Source: an uncultured Lachnospiraceae bacterium (lineage in GTDB: Bacteria > Bacillota > Clostridia > Lachnospirales > Lachnospiraceae). From it: a stretch of 64,000 nt of DNA. Position 1 is the first letter of the stretch. Each line of letters opens with the position of its first letter. Positions 25,594-35,173 of the stretch are shown here, in pieces. Where the stretch lies: assembly GCA_934339135.1 (NCBI GenBank), contig CAKRHP010000005.1, forward strand, positions 111,362-175,361. Reading direction: 5' to 3'. Made by a program: the position numbers and the translations under genes. Under the pieces are notes generated by a model, which made no database searches, was not told the DNA's origin, and worked only from the letters and a program-made list of their open reading frames with translations.

Positions 25594-27471
25594 GTGGGAG
25601 AATTATTAGATAAGATTGAGAAACCAAACGATATTAAAGAATTAGAAAAGGATGAGCTTCGTCCTCTGGCAAAGGAGATCCGGCGATTTCTGGTACACAA
25701 GATCAGTCATACCGGAGGCCATCTTGCTTCGAATCTCGGAGTAGTGGAGCTGACTATGGCACTGCATCTGTGCTGTAATCTGCCGGAGGACAAAATTGTC
25801 TGGGATGTGGGGCATCAGTCCTATACCCACAAGATCCTGACCGGGAGAAAGGATGGCTTTGAGCATCTGCGTCAGTTTGGGGGGATGAGTGGTTTCCCGA
25901 AACAGTCAGAGAGTGACTGCGATGCTTTTGATACCGGACACAGTTCCACATCCATCAGTGTTGCTTTGGGACTGGCAAAAGCCAGGGATATCCAGAAGCA
26001 GGACCATAAAATTTTTGCGGTGATCGGAGACGGAGCGTTATCCGGCGGCATGGCATATGAGGCAATGAATAATGCCGCCCGGCTGAAATCCAATCTGGTG
26101 ATCGTACTAAACGATAATCAGATGTCGATATCTAAAAATGTAGGTGGTATGTCCAGTTATCTGGGGAAGATCCGTACCAGCGGAAATTATACCGAGTTGA
26201 AGGAAGAGGTAGAAAATGCGCTGACAAAGCTGCCACATCTCGGGGACAAGCTTACCAGCCGTATTCGCGGAATCAAGGATCTGATCAAACGGATTTTTAT
26301 TCCGGGGATGCTTTTTGAGGATATGGGACTGACTTATATTGGACCTATAGACGGACATAATATTCAGCAGATGGTGACAGCTTTTCGGAGTGCATCCAAC
26401 ATGAAAGAAGCGGTCATTGTCCATGTGTGTACTCATAAAGGAAAGGGATACCGACCGGCAGAAAAGAATCCGTCTGATTTCCATGGGGTATCTCCGTTTA
26501 ATGTGAAGGATGGAAGCAGCCGGCATACCGGGGAGAAAGCAAAGACATATACAGATATTTTCAGTGATACCATGCTTGAAGTGGCACGGGAGAGGGAAGA
26601 TGTTGTGGCGGTATCGGCTGCGATGCCTTCCGGCACCGGACTGACGGCAATGGCCTCGAAGTATCCCAAGAGGTTTTTTGATGTGGGGATAGCGGAGGAG
26701 CATGCGGTTACCTTTGCGGCAGGCATGGCGGCCGGTGGCTTGAAGCCTGTGGTGGCAATTTATTCCACTTTTTTGCAAAGGGCATACGATCAGATCCTTC
26801 ATGACGTCTGTATTGGGAATCTGCCGGTGGTATTCGCCGTGGATCGTGCAGGGCTTGTGGGGAGTGACGGAGAGACCCATCAGGGGATTTTTGACATTTC
26901 CTATTTATGCAGCATGCCGAATATGACGGTAATGGCTCCCAAAAACGGATGGGAACTCCGGCAGATGATGCTCTTTGCCATGGAGCAGAATACACCGGCA
27001 GCGGTACGTTATTCCAGAGGAGAAGCATGGGAGGGGCTGCAGGATCATCAGCAGGAGATTTCCATGGGAAAAGCAGAATGGATCTGTGAGGGACAGGAGA
27101 TCGCCCTTCTGGCTGTGGGAAATATGGTAGAAACAGCAATGTGGGTCCGAGAGCATTTAAAGGCAGAAGGTCAGAGGGTTTCCGTGGTCAATATGCGTTT
27201 TATCAAACCGATGGATGAGGAAGTTCTTCAGAAGGTGAAAGAGAGACATTCCAAGGTGGTCACGCTGGAGGAAGGCGTTTATAATGGCGGCTTCGGAGAG
27301 GCGGTGTCGGCATGGTATGAAGGAACCCCGATGCGGGTATTAAATATCGCACTGCCGGATCAGTTTATTGAACATGGAAGTGTGACGGAACTAAAGAAAA
27401 AATACGGGCTGGACCCGGAAAGCATTACACAGAAAATATTGTCCTGGGAGGATGAGGACAGGAAGGCTTAG
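25594..27471 (+). CDS. dxs: 1-deoxy-D-xylulose-5-phosphate synthase
   Basis: DXS joins pyruvate and glyceraldehyde-3-phosphate using thiamine diphosphate, the first step of the MEP pathway. The 625-residue protein has the early HTGGHLASNLGVVELTMALH, the ThDP-binding GDG (145-147) in VIGDGALSGGMAYEAMNN, and the transketolase-like FDVGIAEEHAVTFAAGMA and DRAGLVGSDGETHQGIFD. The start is GTG with GAGGG upstream. The gene is 31 bp after ispA. Confidence 0.96.
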   Translation: MGELLDKIEKPNDIKELEKDELRPLAKEIRRFLVHKISHTGGHLASNLGVVELTMALHLCCNLPEDKIVWDVGHQSYTHKILTGRKDGFEHLRQFGGMSGFPKQSESDCDAFDTGHSSTSISVALGLAKARDIQKQDHKIFAVIGDGALSGGMAYEAMNNAARLKSNLVIVLNDNQMSISKNVGGMSSYLGKIRTSGNYTELKEEVENALTKLPHLGDKLTSRIRGIKDLIKRIFIPGMLFEDMGLTYIGPIDGHNIQQMVTAFRSASNMKEAVIVHVCTHKGKGYRPAEKNPSDFHGVSPFNVKDGSSRHTGEKAKTYTDIFSDTMLEVAREREDVVAVSAAMPSGTGLTAMASKYPKRFFDVGIAEEHAVTFAAGMAAGGLKPVVAIYSTFLQRAYDQILHDVCIGNLPVVFAVDRAGLVGSDGETHQGIFDISYLCSMPNMTVMAPKNGWELRQMMLFAMEQNTPAAVRYSRGEAWEGLQDHQQEISMGKAEWICEGQEIALLAVGNMVETAMWVREHLKAEGQRVSVVNMRFIKPMDEEVLQKVKERHSKVVTLEEGVYNGGFGEAVSAWYEGTPMRVLNIALPDQFIEHGSVTELKKKYGLDPESITQKILSWEDEDRKA

Positions 27472-27479
27472 GTGTCATT

Positions 27480-28331
27480 GTGAAAGAAAGATTGGATGTG
27501 CTTCTGGTCAAAAGAAATCTGGCAGCATCCAGAGAAAAGGCCAAGGCAATAATCATGACAGGTAATGTATTTGTCAATGGACAGCGTGAGGATAAAGCAG
27601 GGAGTACCTTTAAGGAGGATGCCCTGATCGAGGTGAAGGGCAATCCGATGAAATATGTAAGCCGCGGAGGTTATAAGCTGGAAAAGGCAGTTGATCTGTG
27701 GCAGGTACCATTGCAGGATAAGATCTGTATGGATGTAGGTTCCTCCACGGGAGGCTTTACGGACTGTATGCTGCAAAACGGGGCACAGAAGGTATACGCT
27801 ATAGATGTGGGAACCAATCAGCTGGCATGGAAGCTTCGCCAGGACGAGAGAGTCATTTCCATGGAAAAGACCAATATCCGCTATGTGACCACAGAAGATA
27901 TTGCAGATTCCATTGACTTTTTTTCGGTAGATGTGGCATTTATTTCCCTGAAAAAGGTACTGGAGCCGGTGAAGGCACTTCTGACACCGGAGGGACAAGG
28001 GGTTTGTCTGGTAAAGCCGCAGTTTGAGGCCGGCAGAGAAAAGGTTGGGAAGAAGGGAGTTGTCCGGGATCCAAAGGTACATCGTGAGGTGTTGGAGCAG
28101 ATCATGCAGTATGTTCTTTCCATTGGTTTTGATATTTTGGAACTGAGCTTTTCTCCGATCAAAGGGCCGGAGGGTAATATCGAGTATCTTTTATATATTC
28201 AGAATACAGATAAGGTACCGGATGAGAATTCACTGGAAGAATCCTTTCATGCTTCCTATGACAATCTGATCCGGGAGACTGTGGCAGCAGCTCACGGAAA
28301 ACTGGATAAGGATGCGGAAGGAGAGCAGTAA
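27480..28331 (+). CDS. tlyA: TlyA-family rRNA (cytidine-2'-O)-methyltransferase
   Basis: The 283-residue protein has an N-terminal S4 RNA-binding domain (RLDVLLVKRNLAASREKAKAIIMTGNVFVNG) followed by an FtsJ/RrmJ-like methyltransferase with the SAM loop CMDVGSSTGGFTDCMLQNGA and later LVKPQFEAGREKVGKKGVVRD. TlyA proteins methylate ribosomal RNA and some are annotated as hemolysins. The start is GTG. Its stop overlaps the nadK start by one base. Confidence 0.92.
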   Translation: MKERLDVLLVKRNLAASREKAKAIIMTGNVFVNGQREDKAGSTFKEDALIEVKGNPMKYVSRGGYKLEKAVDLWQVPLQDKICMDVGSSTGGFTDCMLQNGAQKVYAIDVGTNQLAWKLRQDERVISMEKTNIRYVTTEDIADSIDFFSVDVAFISLKKVLEPVKALLTPEGQGVCLVKPQFEAGREKVGKKGVVRDPKVHREVLEQIMQYVLSIGFDILELSFSPIKGPEGNIEYLLYIQNTDKVPDENSLEESFHASYDNLIRETVAAAHGKLDKDAEGEQ

Positions 28332-29200
28332 TGAAGCGCTTTTGTGTGATCACAAACAGAGACAAAGAGGACAGCAACCGAAAAGCTGTGTATATACAGG
28401 AATATCTGGAACAAAAAGGCGGAAAATGCCTGATCCTGGAAAACCGCCGGGTCATATCGGAGGGTGTTTTGCATTATACGGAAGCAGATAAGATTCCGGA
28501 GGAGACGGAATGTGTGCTTGTGCTGGGCGGCGATGGAACTATGATCCAGGCAGCGATCGACCTGGTTCACAGTAAACTGCCGATCCTTGGTATCAATATG
28601 GGCACGGTAGGTTTTCTGACAGAGGTAGAACAGCAGAATCTGGAGAGGGCGCTTGACCTGATGCTGCAGGATAAATATACCATTGAGAACCGGATCATGC
28701 TGCGGGAAAGCAGTGTGACACCCCGAGGAGACAGTTCCGGAAAAGCCTGCTATGCGTTAAATGATGTGGTGGTGAGTAAGCGGGGAGAATGCAGACTGAT
28801 CACCATAAAGGTATACATTAATGATGAATTAGCCGATATCTATCGTGCAGATGGTCTGATCATATCAACATCAACCGGCTCCACCGGATACAATCTGTCG
28901 GCAGGAGGACCGGTCATGGTGCCGGATACAGAGGCAACCGTGATCACACCGATCTGTGCCCATTCTCTCAATAAAAGAAGTCTGGTGGTATCTGCAAGAG
29001 ACCGGATCGTATTGGAACTGGGGCAGACCAAGGATTTTCAGGAGGATGAGGCCGTCCTTGTAGTGGATGGGAGAACCGTCCGGGGCTTATCCACCGGGGA
29101 CCGTCTGGAGGTTCTTGTGCCGGAGGATCAGACAAGGATCGTCAAGCTTTCCGGTGTCAGCTTCTACAAGAAAATGAGAGATAAATTAAACGGGAACTGA
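28331..29200 (+). CDS. nadK: NAD kinase
   Basis: NadK phosphorylates NAD to NADP. The 289-residue protein has the kinase loop GGDGTMIQA at about 66-74, then NMGTVGFLTEVE, and the conserved DGLIISTSTGSTGYNLSAGGPV. It is the last gene of the tightly packed nusB-to-nadK run. In many Clostridia argR and recN follow directly; here argR is absent and recN is about 6 kb away. Confidence 0.95.
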   Translation: MKRFCVITNRDKEDSNRKAVYIQEYLEQKGGKCLILENRRVISEGVLHYTEADKIPEETECVLVLGGDGTMIQAAIDLVHSKLPILGINMGTVGFLTEVEQQNLERALDLMLQDKYTIENRIMLRESSVTPRGDSSGKACYALNDVVVSKRGECRLITIKVYINDELADIYRADGLIISTSTGSTGYNLSAGGPVMVPDTEATVITPICAHSLNKRSLVVSARDRIVLELGQTKDFQEDEAVLVVDGRTVRGLSTGDRLEVLVPEDQTRIVKLSGVSFYKKMRDKLNGN

Positions 29201-29324
29201 TCCTTTTGCAAAAGTGGACTGAAAGCGAATTAAAATGATTCATGGACAGGAAACGTGAAAGGTGATAAAATATATAAGTTATGGGATATAATCCCGGCTA
29301 GAAAGATCAAAGGAGAGTTTTATT

Positions 29325-30068
29325 ATGTCAGGACATTCAAAATTTGCCAACATTAAACACAAGAAGGAAAAGAACGACGCAGCGAAAGGGAAGGTATTTA
29401 CGATTCTCGGCCGCGAGATCGCTGTTGCCGTAAAAGAAGGCGGACCGGATCCGGCCAATAACAGCAGACTTCGTGATGTGATTGCCAAGGCAAAAGCCAA
29501 TAATATGCCAAATGATACCATTGACAGAGGTATTAAAAAAGCAGCGGGCGATGCTGCTTCTGTCAATTATGAAGAGGTTACATATGAGGGATACGGACCA
29601 AGTGGTACTGCGATTATCGTAAAGGCACTTACAGATAATAAGAACCGTACTGCCAGTAATGTGAGAAATGCATTCACAAAAGGAAGCGGAAGCGTTGGAA
29701 CACAGGGCTGTGTATCGTACATGTTCGATGAAAAGGGTCAGATCATTCTTTCCAAGGAAGAACTGGAGGATGCGGATATTACCTTGAGTGCAGATGACCT
29801 GATGATGCTGGCACTGGATGCAGGTGCAGAGGATTTCTCCGAGGAGGAGGACAGTTATGAGATCATCACACTTCCGGAGGACTTCAGTGCGGTGAGAGAA
29901 GCTGTCGAAGCAGAAAAAATTCCAATGGCAAGTGCAGAAGTCACAATGCTGCCACAGACTTACGTTACACTCACGGATGAGAACGATATTAAACAGTTGC
30001 AGAGAACGTTGGATCTTCTCGATGAGGATGACGATGTGCAGGATGTTTATCATAACTGGGATGAGTAA
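29325..30068 (+). CDS. YebC/PmpR-family regulatory protein
   Basis: The 247-residue protein begins [22 protein letters not shown] and has [38 protein letters not shown], both diagnostic of YebC/TACO1. Family members act in transcription control or help ribosomes through difficult stretches; which applies here cannot be told. A TATAAT (29287-29292) lies upstream and AAAGGAG precedes the start, so it is probably transcribed on its own. Confidence 0.93.
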   Translation: MSGHSKFANIKHKKEKNDAAKGKVFTILGREIAVAVKEGGPDPANNSRLRDVIAKAKANNMPNDTIDRGIKKAAGDAASVNYEEVTYEGYGPSGTAIIVKALTDNKNRTASNVRNAFTKGSGSVGTQGCVSYMFDEKGQIILSKEELEDADITLSADDLMMLALDAGAEDFSEEEDSYEIITLPEDFSAVREAVEAEKIPMASAEVTMLPQTYVTLTDENDIKQLQRTLDLLDEDDDVQDVYHNWDE

Positions 30069-30109
30069 TCATATCCCGGAGATTTCATGACAGAGAACGG
30101 GGGAAGAAG

Positions 30110-33100
30110 ATGAAAAAACGATTCCGTACGATGAAGAAATGGACATGGCTGCTTGCAGTGATAGTTTTGTTTTTCGGTGTTTTTCTTGCTACGGCAGGGT
30201 ATCAGATGAAACATTCCACCAGGGCGGCCAGCTATGATGTGATTGACGATGAGGGTAATCCTGTACAGGGAACCTATGTCTTGCGTCGTGCTACGGCAAC
30301 CTTTGGGCTGTCCGATTATGCCTCTGGTGACCAGTGTGTGTGGACCAGTGCCAATACAGAGATCATGACGGTTGACCCGGCAACAGCCAATCAGCGTCAG
30401 GTCAGTGTATCGGTGCAAAAGATGGGTAAGGTAGGTCTGACCTGTACCATCACACACGCAGATGGCAGCATGGAGACACGTAATGTAGCCATTGATGTAG
30501 TATTCTCCATCAATGAGTTTTTATCATCCGATGCTCCTGCAAAGATGACCAAGATACACACAGAGGATGAGAGACGTTCTATTGTAATGGATTATGGAAA
30601 GACTCTGTATCTTGGTAAAAATGCAAAGACAGATACCGGTAAGCTGAATCTGATCTTTGGAGATGCGACCAGCTCCAATGCAATCTGGTACAGCAACAAT
30701 GAGGATGTGGTACGTGTCAGTGGAACCGCGGCAGAACCGCTGATCATGGCAGTTGGTGCCGGTAAGACGCAGTTATCTGTCACTTATAACGATGGAAAAA
30801 ATGAATATAACGATTCGATTGATGTGTATGTACGTCCGGAGATCCGAAAGGACAGCTCTTCGGGAACCAGACTGGATGACAGCAGTACGATCGTTACCAT
30901 GGAAAACAATGACAAGATATGGATTCCGGCATTATTTTCGTCTAATCCGCTGGAGGGTGTGCTGGATAAGGTGACCTGGGTCATTGCCAAGCGAAGCGGT
31001 ACGACCAGAACGCTTGTCCGGGATTCTCTGGGCAGAACCGGTACAAGCGGAGACGATGCCGATCTGATCTATGATAGTTCGACAAATACATTCCGGCTGG
31101 ATGCAAAAGCAGGACAGTATATTGTAATGTTTTATGTTAAGGGGACTTATACAACCTTTGAGGATGCGCAGGATTCCAGTATCTTTCTCGGATGTAATCC
31201 GGCTTATTTTAATGCGGATGTCCGGGGAAAATTTGAAGATAAAGATGTCACCGTCAATATTGGTGGAAGCTATGATCTGTCGGAGGCATTTAATATCTCG
31301 AAAGACTCTTTAAAAAAGAACTTTAGTCTGTCGGTAGTAGATAACTCCGGAAACTGGGTTTCTACGGATTATGATAAGTGGGCGATGACAGGTCAGAATA
31401 AGGGCATGGCGGTATTTAAAGTGAAATGCAATACCAGACCGTCAGAGACTTTGCCGGGGATCAGCCAGGGGCAGGAGGTTACCGTAAAGATCAATGTAAC
31501 CGATACTTTTTCTCTAAATGTGTCCAATGCAACCATGGCCGTTGGCTCGAAATTAGAGCTGACAGGTATTATTGGTTCCGGGGAGTATACCGATTCCAAT
31601 TCATTCCGATGGGAAACCACGGATACAACAGGAACGTATATTTCTATGAGTTCCAATGCACAGTATGCTACCATTACTGCGAAAAAGGAGACAGCAGCAG
31701 ACAGTCCGGTAACGGTACGTCTTTACTGGACGGATGATCAGGCGGTTACCAGAGTGGCAAGCTGTAAGATCTATGTTACGACGTCAGCTACGACGATCCC
31801 TCTTGACCGGACAGAGCTGGAGATGGAGATTGACAGTGTGGAGTATCTGGATTCCGGTCTCAGCGGAGAACAGAATCTTACATGGATCTCAGCGGATCCG
31901 GATATGGTGAAGGTAGTACCGCAGCAGGGAAATACAAAGGCAAAACTGACTGCCGGTAAAAAGACAGGATCCACGACCGTAACTGTGTTAAATAAAGATA
32001 ACAACGTATATGCAACCTGTCGTGTCACGGTGACAGCAGCCATTCGGGAAATCCACATTGAACAGGGAGAAAATATTGATACTTTCCTGTCAGCAGGTTT
32101 TATATTCCTGAAAGCGATATATTCTCCTGCAAATGCAACAAATACGGAGTTGAAGTGGACATCAAGCGATCCGTCTGTGGCAACTGTCGATAAAAACGGT
32201 GTTGTAACACTTCTGAAAGAAGATACCGTATGGATTTCCGTGGAGCCGGTATTTAATCCATATAATCAAGTGGCGAGATGTTGTATTAATATCAAGAAAA
32301 ATCCTGTGACGGACATTATCACGGATGTGGAAGAGATCAATATGATCGCCGGTGACCAGTATACGGTAAAGACGACGATCGTACCAAGTGATGCGACAGA
32401 TACTACACTGCTTTGGAATACAGACAGTGAGAAGATCGCGCGGGTGCAGGGAGGAACGATTACTGCAGTGGCTCCGGGAGATGCAAATATCACAGTAGCC
32501 AATGGTACTGTATTTAAGATCATCAAGGTTCACGTAAGAAATCGGTTAAAATCGGTATCTTTTACGCAGAATGAATATGAGGTCAAGGAAGGGGATACGG
32601 TATCTCTGAAAAATGCCTTGAAATTTAATCCGAGTGATCATGTGAATACGAATGTATCCTGGACCTCTACGAATCCGAATGTAGTAAAGGTAGATGCGGA
32701 TGGTAACGTAACCGGATTAAAAGCCGGTGATGTGGCATGGATCACCTGTGTGCCGGAGGATTTAGGACTGTCTGGTGCTGTTTCCTGTATGGTAAGAGTG
32801 ATCAGTCAGGATGTTCCGGCCAAAAATATTACGCTGAAGCCGTCAGAGGCGACGATACATGTGGGGGATACGCTCCAGATCGAAAGTATTTTTGATCCGG
32901 TGACGGCAACCTATCAGAATCTTAACTGGTCTTCTACCGATGAGAAAGTTGCAAAAGTGGATCAGAATGGTCTGGTGACCGCAGTAGGCGAGGGTACAGT
33001 TTCAATCGGTGCAGTATACAGGGATCCGATCACCGGAACGGTGTGGAAGCCGATTTATTGTAAGATTACAGTAGAGCCGAAAGTGATCAGTGTAGTAGAT

Positions 33101-35065
33101 TACGAGCTCACACCGGCACATAAGGAGCTGTACGTGGGGGACAATTATACCGTGAAACCGGTATTTAAACCAGAGAATGCAACCAATCAGAAGGTACATT
33201 TTTACAGTTCCGATGAAACCGTTGCAACCATTGATGAGAACGGTGTTGTTCAGGGTATCAGTGAGGGATCGGCAGTGATCATCGGACGATCCGAGGATGG
33301 GGATATCGTAAAAACCTGTACGGTTACTGTGGTATCACCACCGGTACCGGTGGAGGACTTTACGGTAGAACCGACGGAGCAGGAAGTAAGAGTTGGTTCC
33401 ACTTTCTATATTACTCCGGTCTTTACTCCGGCAAATGCAAGTAATCAAAAAGTAAATTATAAGAGTGCCGATGAAAAGATTGCATCTGTGGATGAAAAGG
33501 GTCTTGTAACCGGTGTGGCAGTGGGTGAAACAACCATTATCTGTCAATCCGTGGAAGGAAACATTATTGCAACCTGTAAGGTTACCGTATTAAAAGCGTA
33601 TGTTGCTGTGATCGATTTTAATATTACACCAACAGCGCAGGAGGTAGAAACAGGCTCTACCTTCCAGATCACACCGATCTTTTCTCCGGCAGATGCAACC
33701 AATCAGAAAGTAACATATCAGTCTTCTGATCCATCCATTGCGACTGTGGATGAAAAGGGTCTGGTTACGGCGGTAAAGAAGGGGTCCGTAACGATCATCT
33801 GCCAGTCTGACGAAGGAAAAATTGTGGTATATTGTAATGTTACGGTGATTGAAGGAGTTACCTTGACCCTGAAACCTTCTTCCAGAGAGATTGCGGTGGG
33901 CAAGAGCTTCAAGATCTCCAAAGTGATCGTTCCGGAGGAAGCCGATGGAACGGCCACATGGCAGAGTTCCAATGCGGCAGTTGCCAAGGTGGATAAAAAC
34001 GGTAAGGTGACAGGTCTTCGAAAAGGAACATGTACAATTTCATGTACATTGACAAAATACAATGTAACTGCGACCTGCGAGGTTACCGTGGCAACACTGA
34101 AAACGACGGTTAAGCTTGGAAAGACTGGGATCCGCATGGGAGTAGGTTCTACGTACCGTATGAAGGTTACCATCTGGTCCAACAATACAAAGACTCCGGC
34201 AGTGCGTTGGAAAACGTCCCGTAAGAAGATTGCAACCGTCAATCAGAAGGGGAAAATAACAGCAAAGAAGGTTGGAATGACAACTATCACCGCGGTATCC
34301 AGAGATCGTTTGAAGGTGAAGGCAAATTGTAAAGTACGGGTAATCCAGAGAGCAAAATCCATACAGATCGTACCGGATTATGCAGTATGCTATATTGGAG
34401 GAACCCGAAAGCTTCATGTGAAGATGAAACCGAAGAATACAACGCTTCATGGAGTGACATGGAAATCAGCGGACACAAGTATTGCAACGGTAGAAAATGA
34501 CGGAATGGTGCGTGGTATTGCGGAAGGTGAAACAAAAATTACTGCGGTAACGAAGGATGGCGGAAAGAAAAAAGCTGTCTGTGTGGTGAAGGTAACGGAA
34601 AAAGTTCCGGCAACAGGCATTGTGGTGGCACAGTCTGAACTCACTATGAAACAGGGAGATTCCACCAAGCTGTCTTATTCGGTACTGCCAAATAATACAT
34701 CGGATAATATTAGCTTTGCATCAGATAATAAGAGGGTTGCAAAGGTGTCAGCAACAGGAGTTGTAACGGCAACGGGAACCGGAAACTGCACGATCACCAT
34801 ACTGGCAGACGGTGGTGTCACCTCTACAGTGGCAGTAAATGTTGTGGCATTGAACCGCAGTACTTTGACCATGCGTCAGTATGACACAGAGACATTAACG
34901 GTAGAAGGTACCACGGCAACGGCAACCTGGTATTCATCAAATCCGAGAGTGGCAACTGTAGTAAACGGTAAGGTTGTAGGACGAAGTGCAGGAACAACTT
35001 ACATCTATGCAACGGTGAATGGCTGCAAGATGGCATGCCGTGTAAATATTACAAAATTAAATTAG
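30110..35065 (+). CDS. large secreted bacterial Ig-like (BIG2) repeat protein, 1651 residues
   Basis: A short basic N-terminus and one hydrophobic segment (WTWLLAVIVLFFGVFLATAGY, residues 12-32) act as a signal peptide or anchor. The rest is many Ig-like BIG2 domains of about 80-90 residues. Each has the pattern of a lead strand, WxSSDxxVAKVDxxGxVTAVxxGxxxI and a final CKVTV. Late domains (about 1330-1480) are rich in Lys/Arg. No LPXTG, S-layer or transmembrane C-terminus is seen (it ends RVNITKLN), so how it is held at the surface is unclear. It sits between yebC and recN and carries its own terminator. A structural or adhesive surface role is the likely reading. Confidence 0.85.
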   Translation: MKKRFRTMKKWTWLLAVIVLFFGVFLATAGYQMKHSTRAASYDVIDDEGNPVQGTYVLRRATATFGLSDYASGDQCVWTSANTEIMTVDPATANQRQVSVSVQKMGKVGLTCTITHADGSMETRNVAIDVVFSINEFLSSDAPAKMTKIHTEDERRSIVMDYGKTLYLGKNAKTDTGKLNLIFGDATSSNAIWYSNNEDVVRVSGTAAEPLIMAVGAGKTQLSVTYNDGKNEYNDSIDVYVRPEIRKDSSSGTRLDDSSTIVTMENNDKIWIPALFSSNPLEGVLDKVTWVIAKRSGTTRTLVRDSLGRTGTSGDDADLIYDSSTNTFRLDAKAGQYIVMFYVKGTYTTFEDAQDSSIFLGCNPAYFNADVRGKFEDKDVTVNIGGSYDLSEAFNISKDSLKKNFSLSVVDNSGNWVSTDYDKWAMTGQNKGMAVFKVKCNTRPSETLPGISQGQEVTVKINVTDTFSLNVSNATMAVGSKLELTGIIGSGEYTDSNSFRWETTDTTGTYISMSSNAQYATITAKKETAADSPVTVRLYWTDDQAVTRVASCKIYVTTSATTIPLDRTELEMEIDSVEYLDSGLSGEQNLTWISADPDMVKVVPQQGNTKAKLTAGKKTGSTTVTVLNKDNNVYATCRVTVTAAIREIHIEQGENIDTFLSAGFIFLKAIYSPANATNTELKWTSSDPSVATVDKNGVVTLLKEDTVWISVEPVFNPYNQVARCCINIKKNPVTDIITDVEEINMIAGDQYTVKTTIVPSDATDTTLLWNTDSEKIARVQGGTITAVAPGDANITVANGTVFKIIKVHVRNRLKSVSFTQNEYEVKEGDTVSLKNALKFNPSDHVNTNVSWTSTNPNVVKVDADGNVTGLKAGDVAWITCVPEDLGLSGAVSCMVRVISQDVPAKNITLKPSEATIHVGDTLQIESIFDPVTATYQNLNWSSTDEKVAKVDQNGLVTAVGEGTVSIGAVYRDPITGTVWKPIYCKITVEPKVISVVDYELTPAHKELYVGDNYTVKPVFKPENATNQKVHFYSSDETVATIDENGVVQGISEGSAVIIGRSEDGDIVKTCTVTVVSPPVPVEDFTVEPTEQEVRVGSTFYITPVFTPANASNQKVNYKSADEKIASVDEKGLVTGVAVGETTIICQSVEGNIIATCKVTVLKAYVAVIDFNITPTAQEVETGSTFQITPIFSPADATNQKVTYQSSDPSIATVDEKGLVTAVKKGSVTIICQSDEGKIVVYCNVTVIEGVTLTLKPSSREIAVGKSFKISKVIVPEEADGTATWQSSNAAVAKVDKNGKVTGLRKGTCTISCTLTKYNVTATCEVTVATLKTTVKLGKTGIRMGVGSTYRMKVTIWSNNTKTPAVRWKTSRKKIATVNQKGKITAKKVGMTTITAVSRDRLKVKANCKVRVIQRAKSIQIVPDYAVCYIGGTRKLHVKMKPKNTTLHGVTWKSADTSIATVENDGMVRGIAEGETKITAVTKDGGKKKAVCVVKVTEKVPATGIVVAQSELTMKQGDSTKLSYSVLPNNTSDNISFASDNKRVAKVSATGVVTATGTGNCTITILADGGVTSTVAVNVVALNRSTLTMRQYDTETLTVEGTTATATWYSSNPRVATVVNGKVVGRSAGTTYIYATVNGCKMACRVNITKLN

Positions 35066-35082
35066 TAAAATTGCACAAAAAG

Positions 35083-35122
35083 AACGTCTGTTCGAGAAAA
35101 GTCTTGAACAGGCGTTTTCTTT
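35083..35122 (+). terminator. terminator of the BIG2 gene
   Basis: AACGTCTGTTC (35083-35093) pairs with GAACAGGCGTT (35106-35116, one G-U) and is followed by TTCTTT. Confidence 0.8.
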
Positions 35123-35173
35123 ATGCTATACTTTCCACAGGGAAAGCGGAGAACTGCGAGAAAGGAGTAAGCC

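Noticed and set aside
30110..35065. S-layer or LPXTG anchoring of the BIG2 protein
   Set aside because: No LPXTG-helix-basic tail, SLH or choline-binding repeat was seen at either end.
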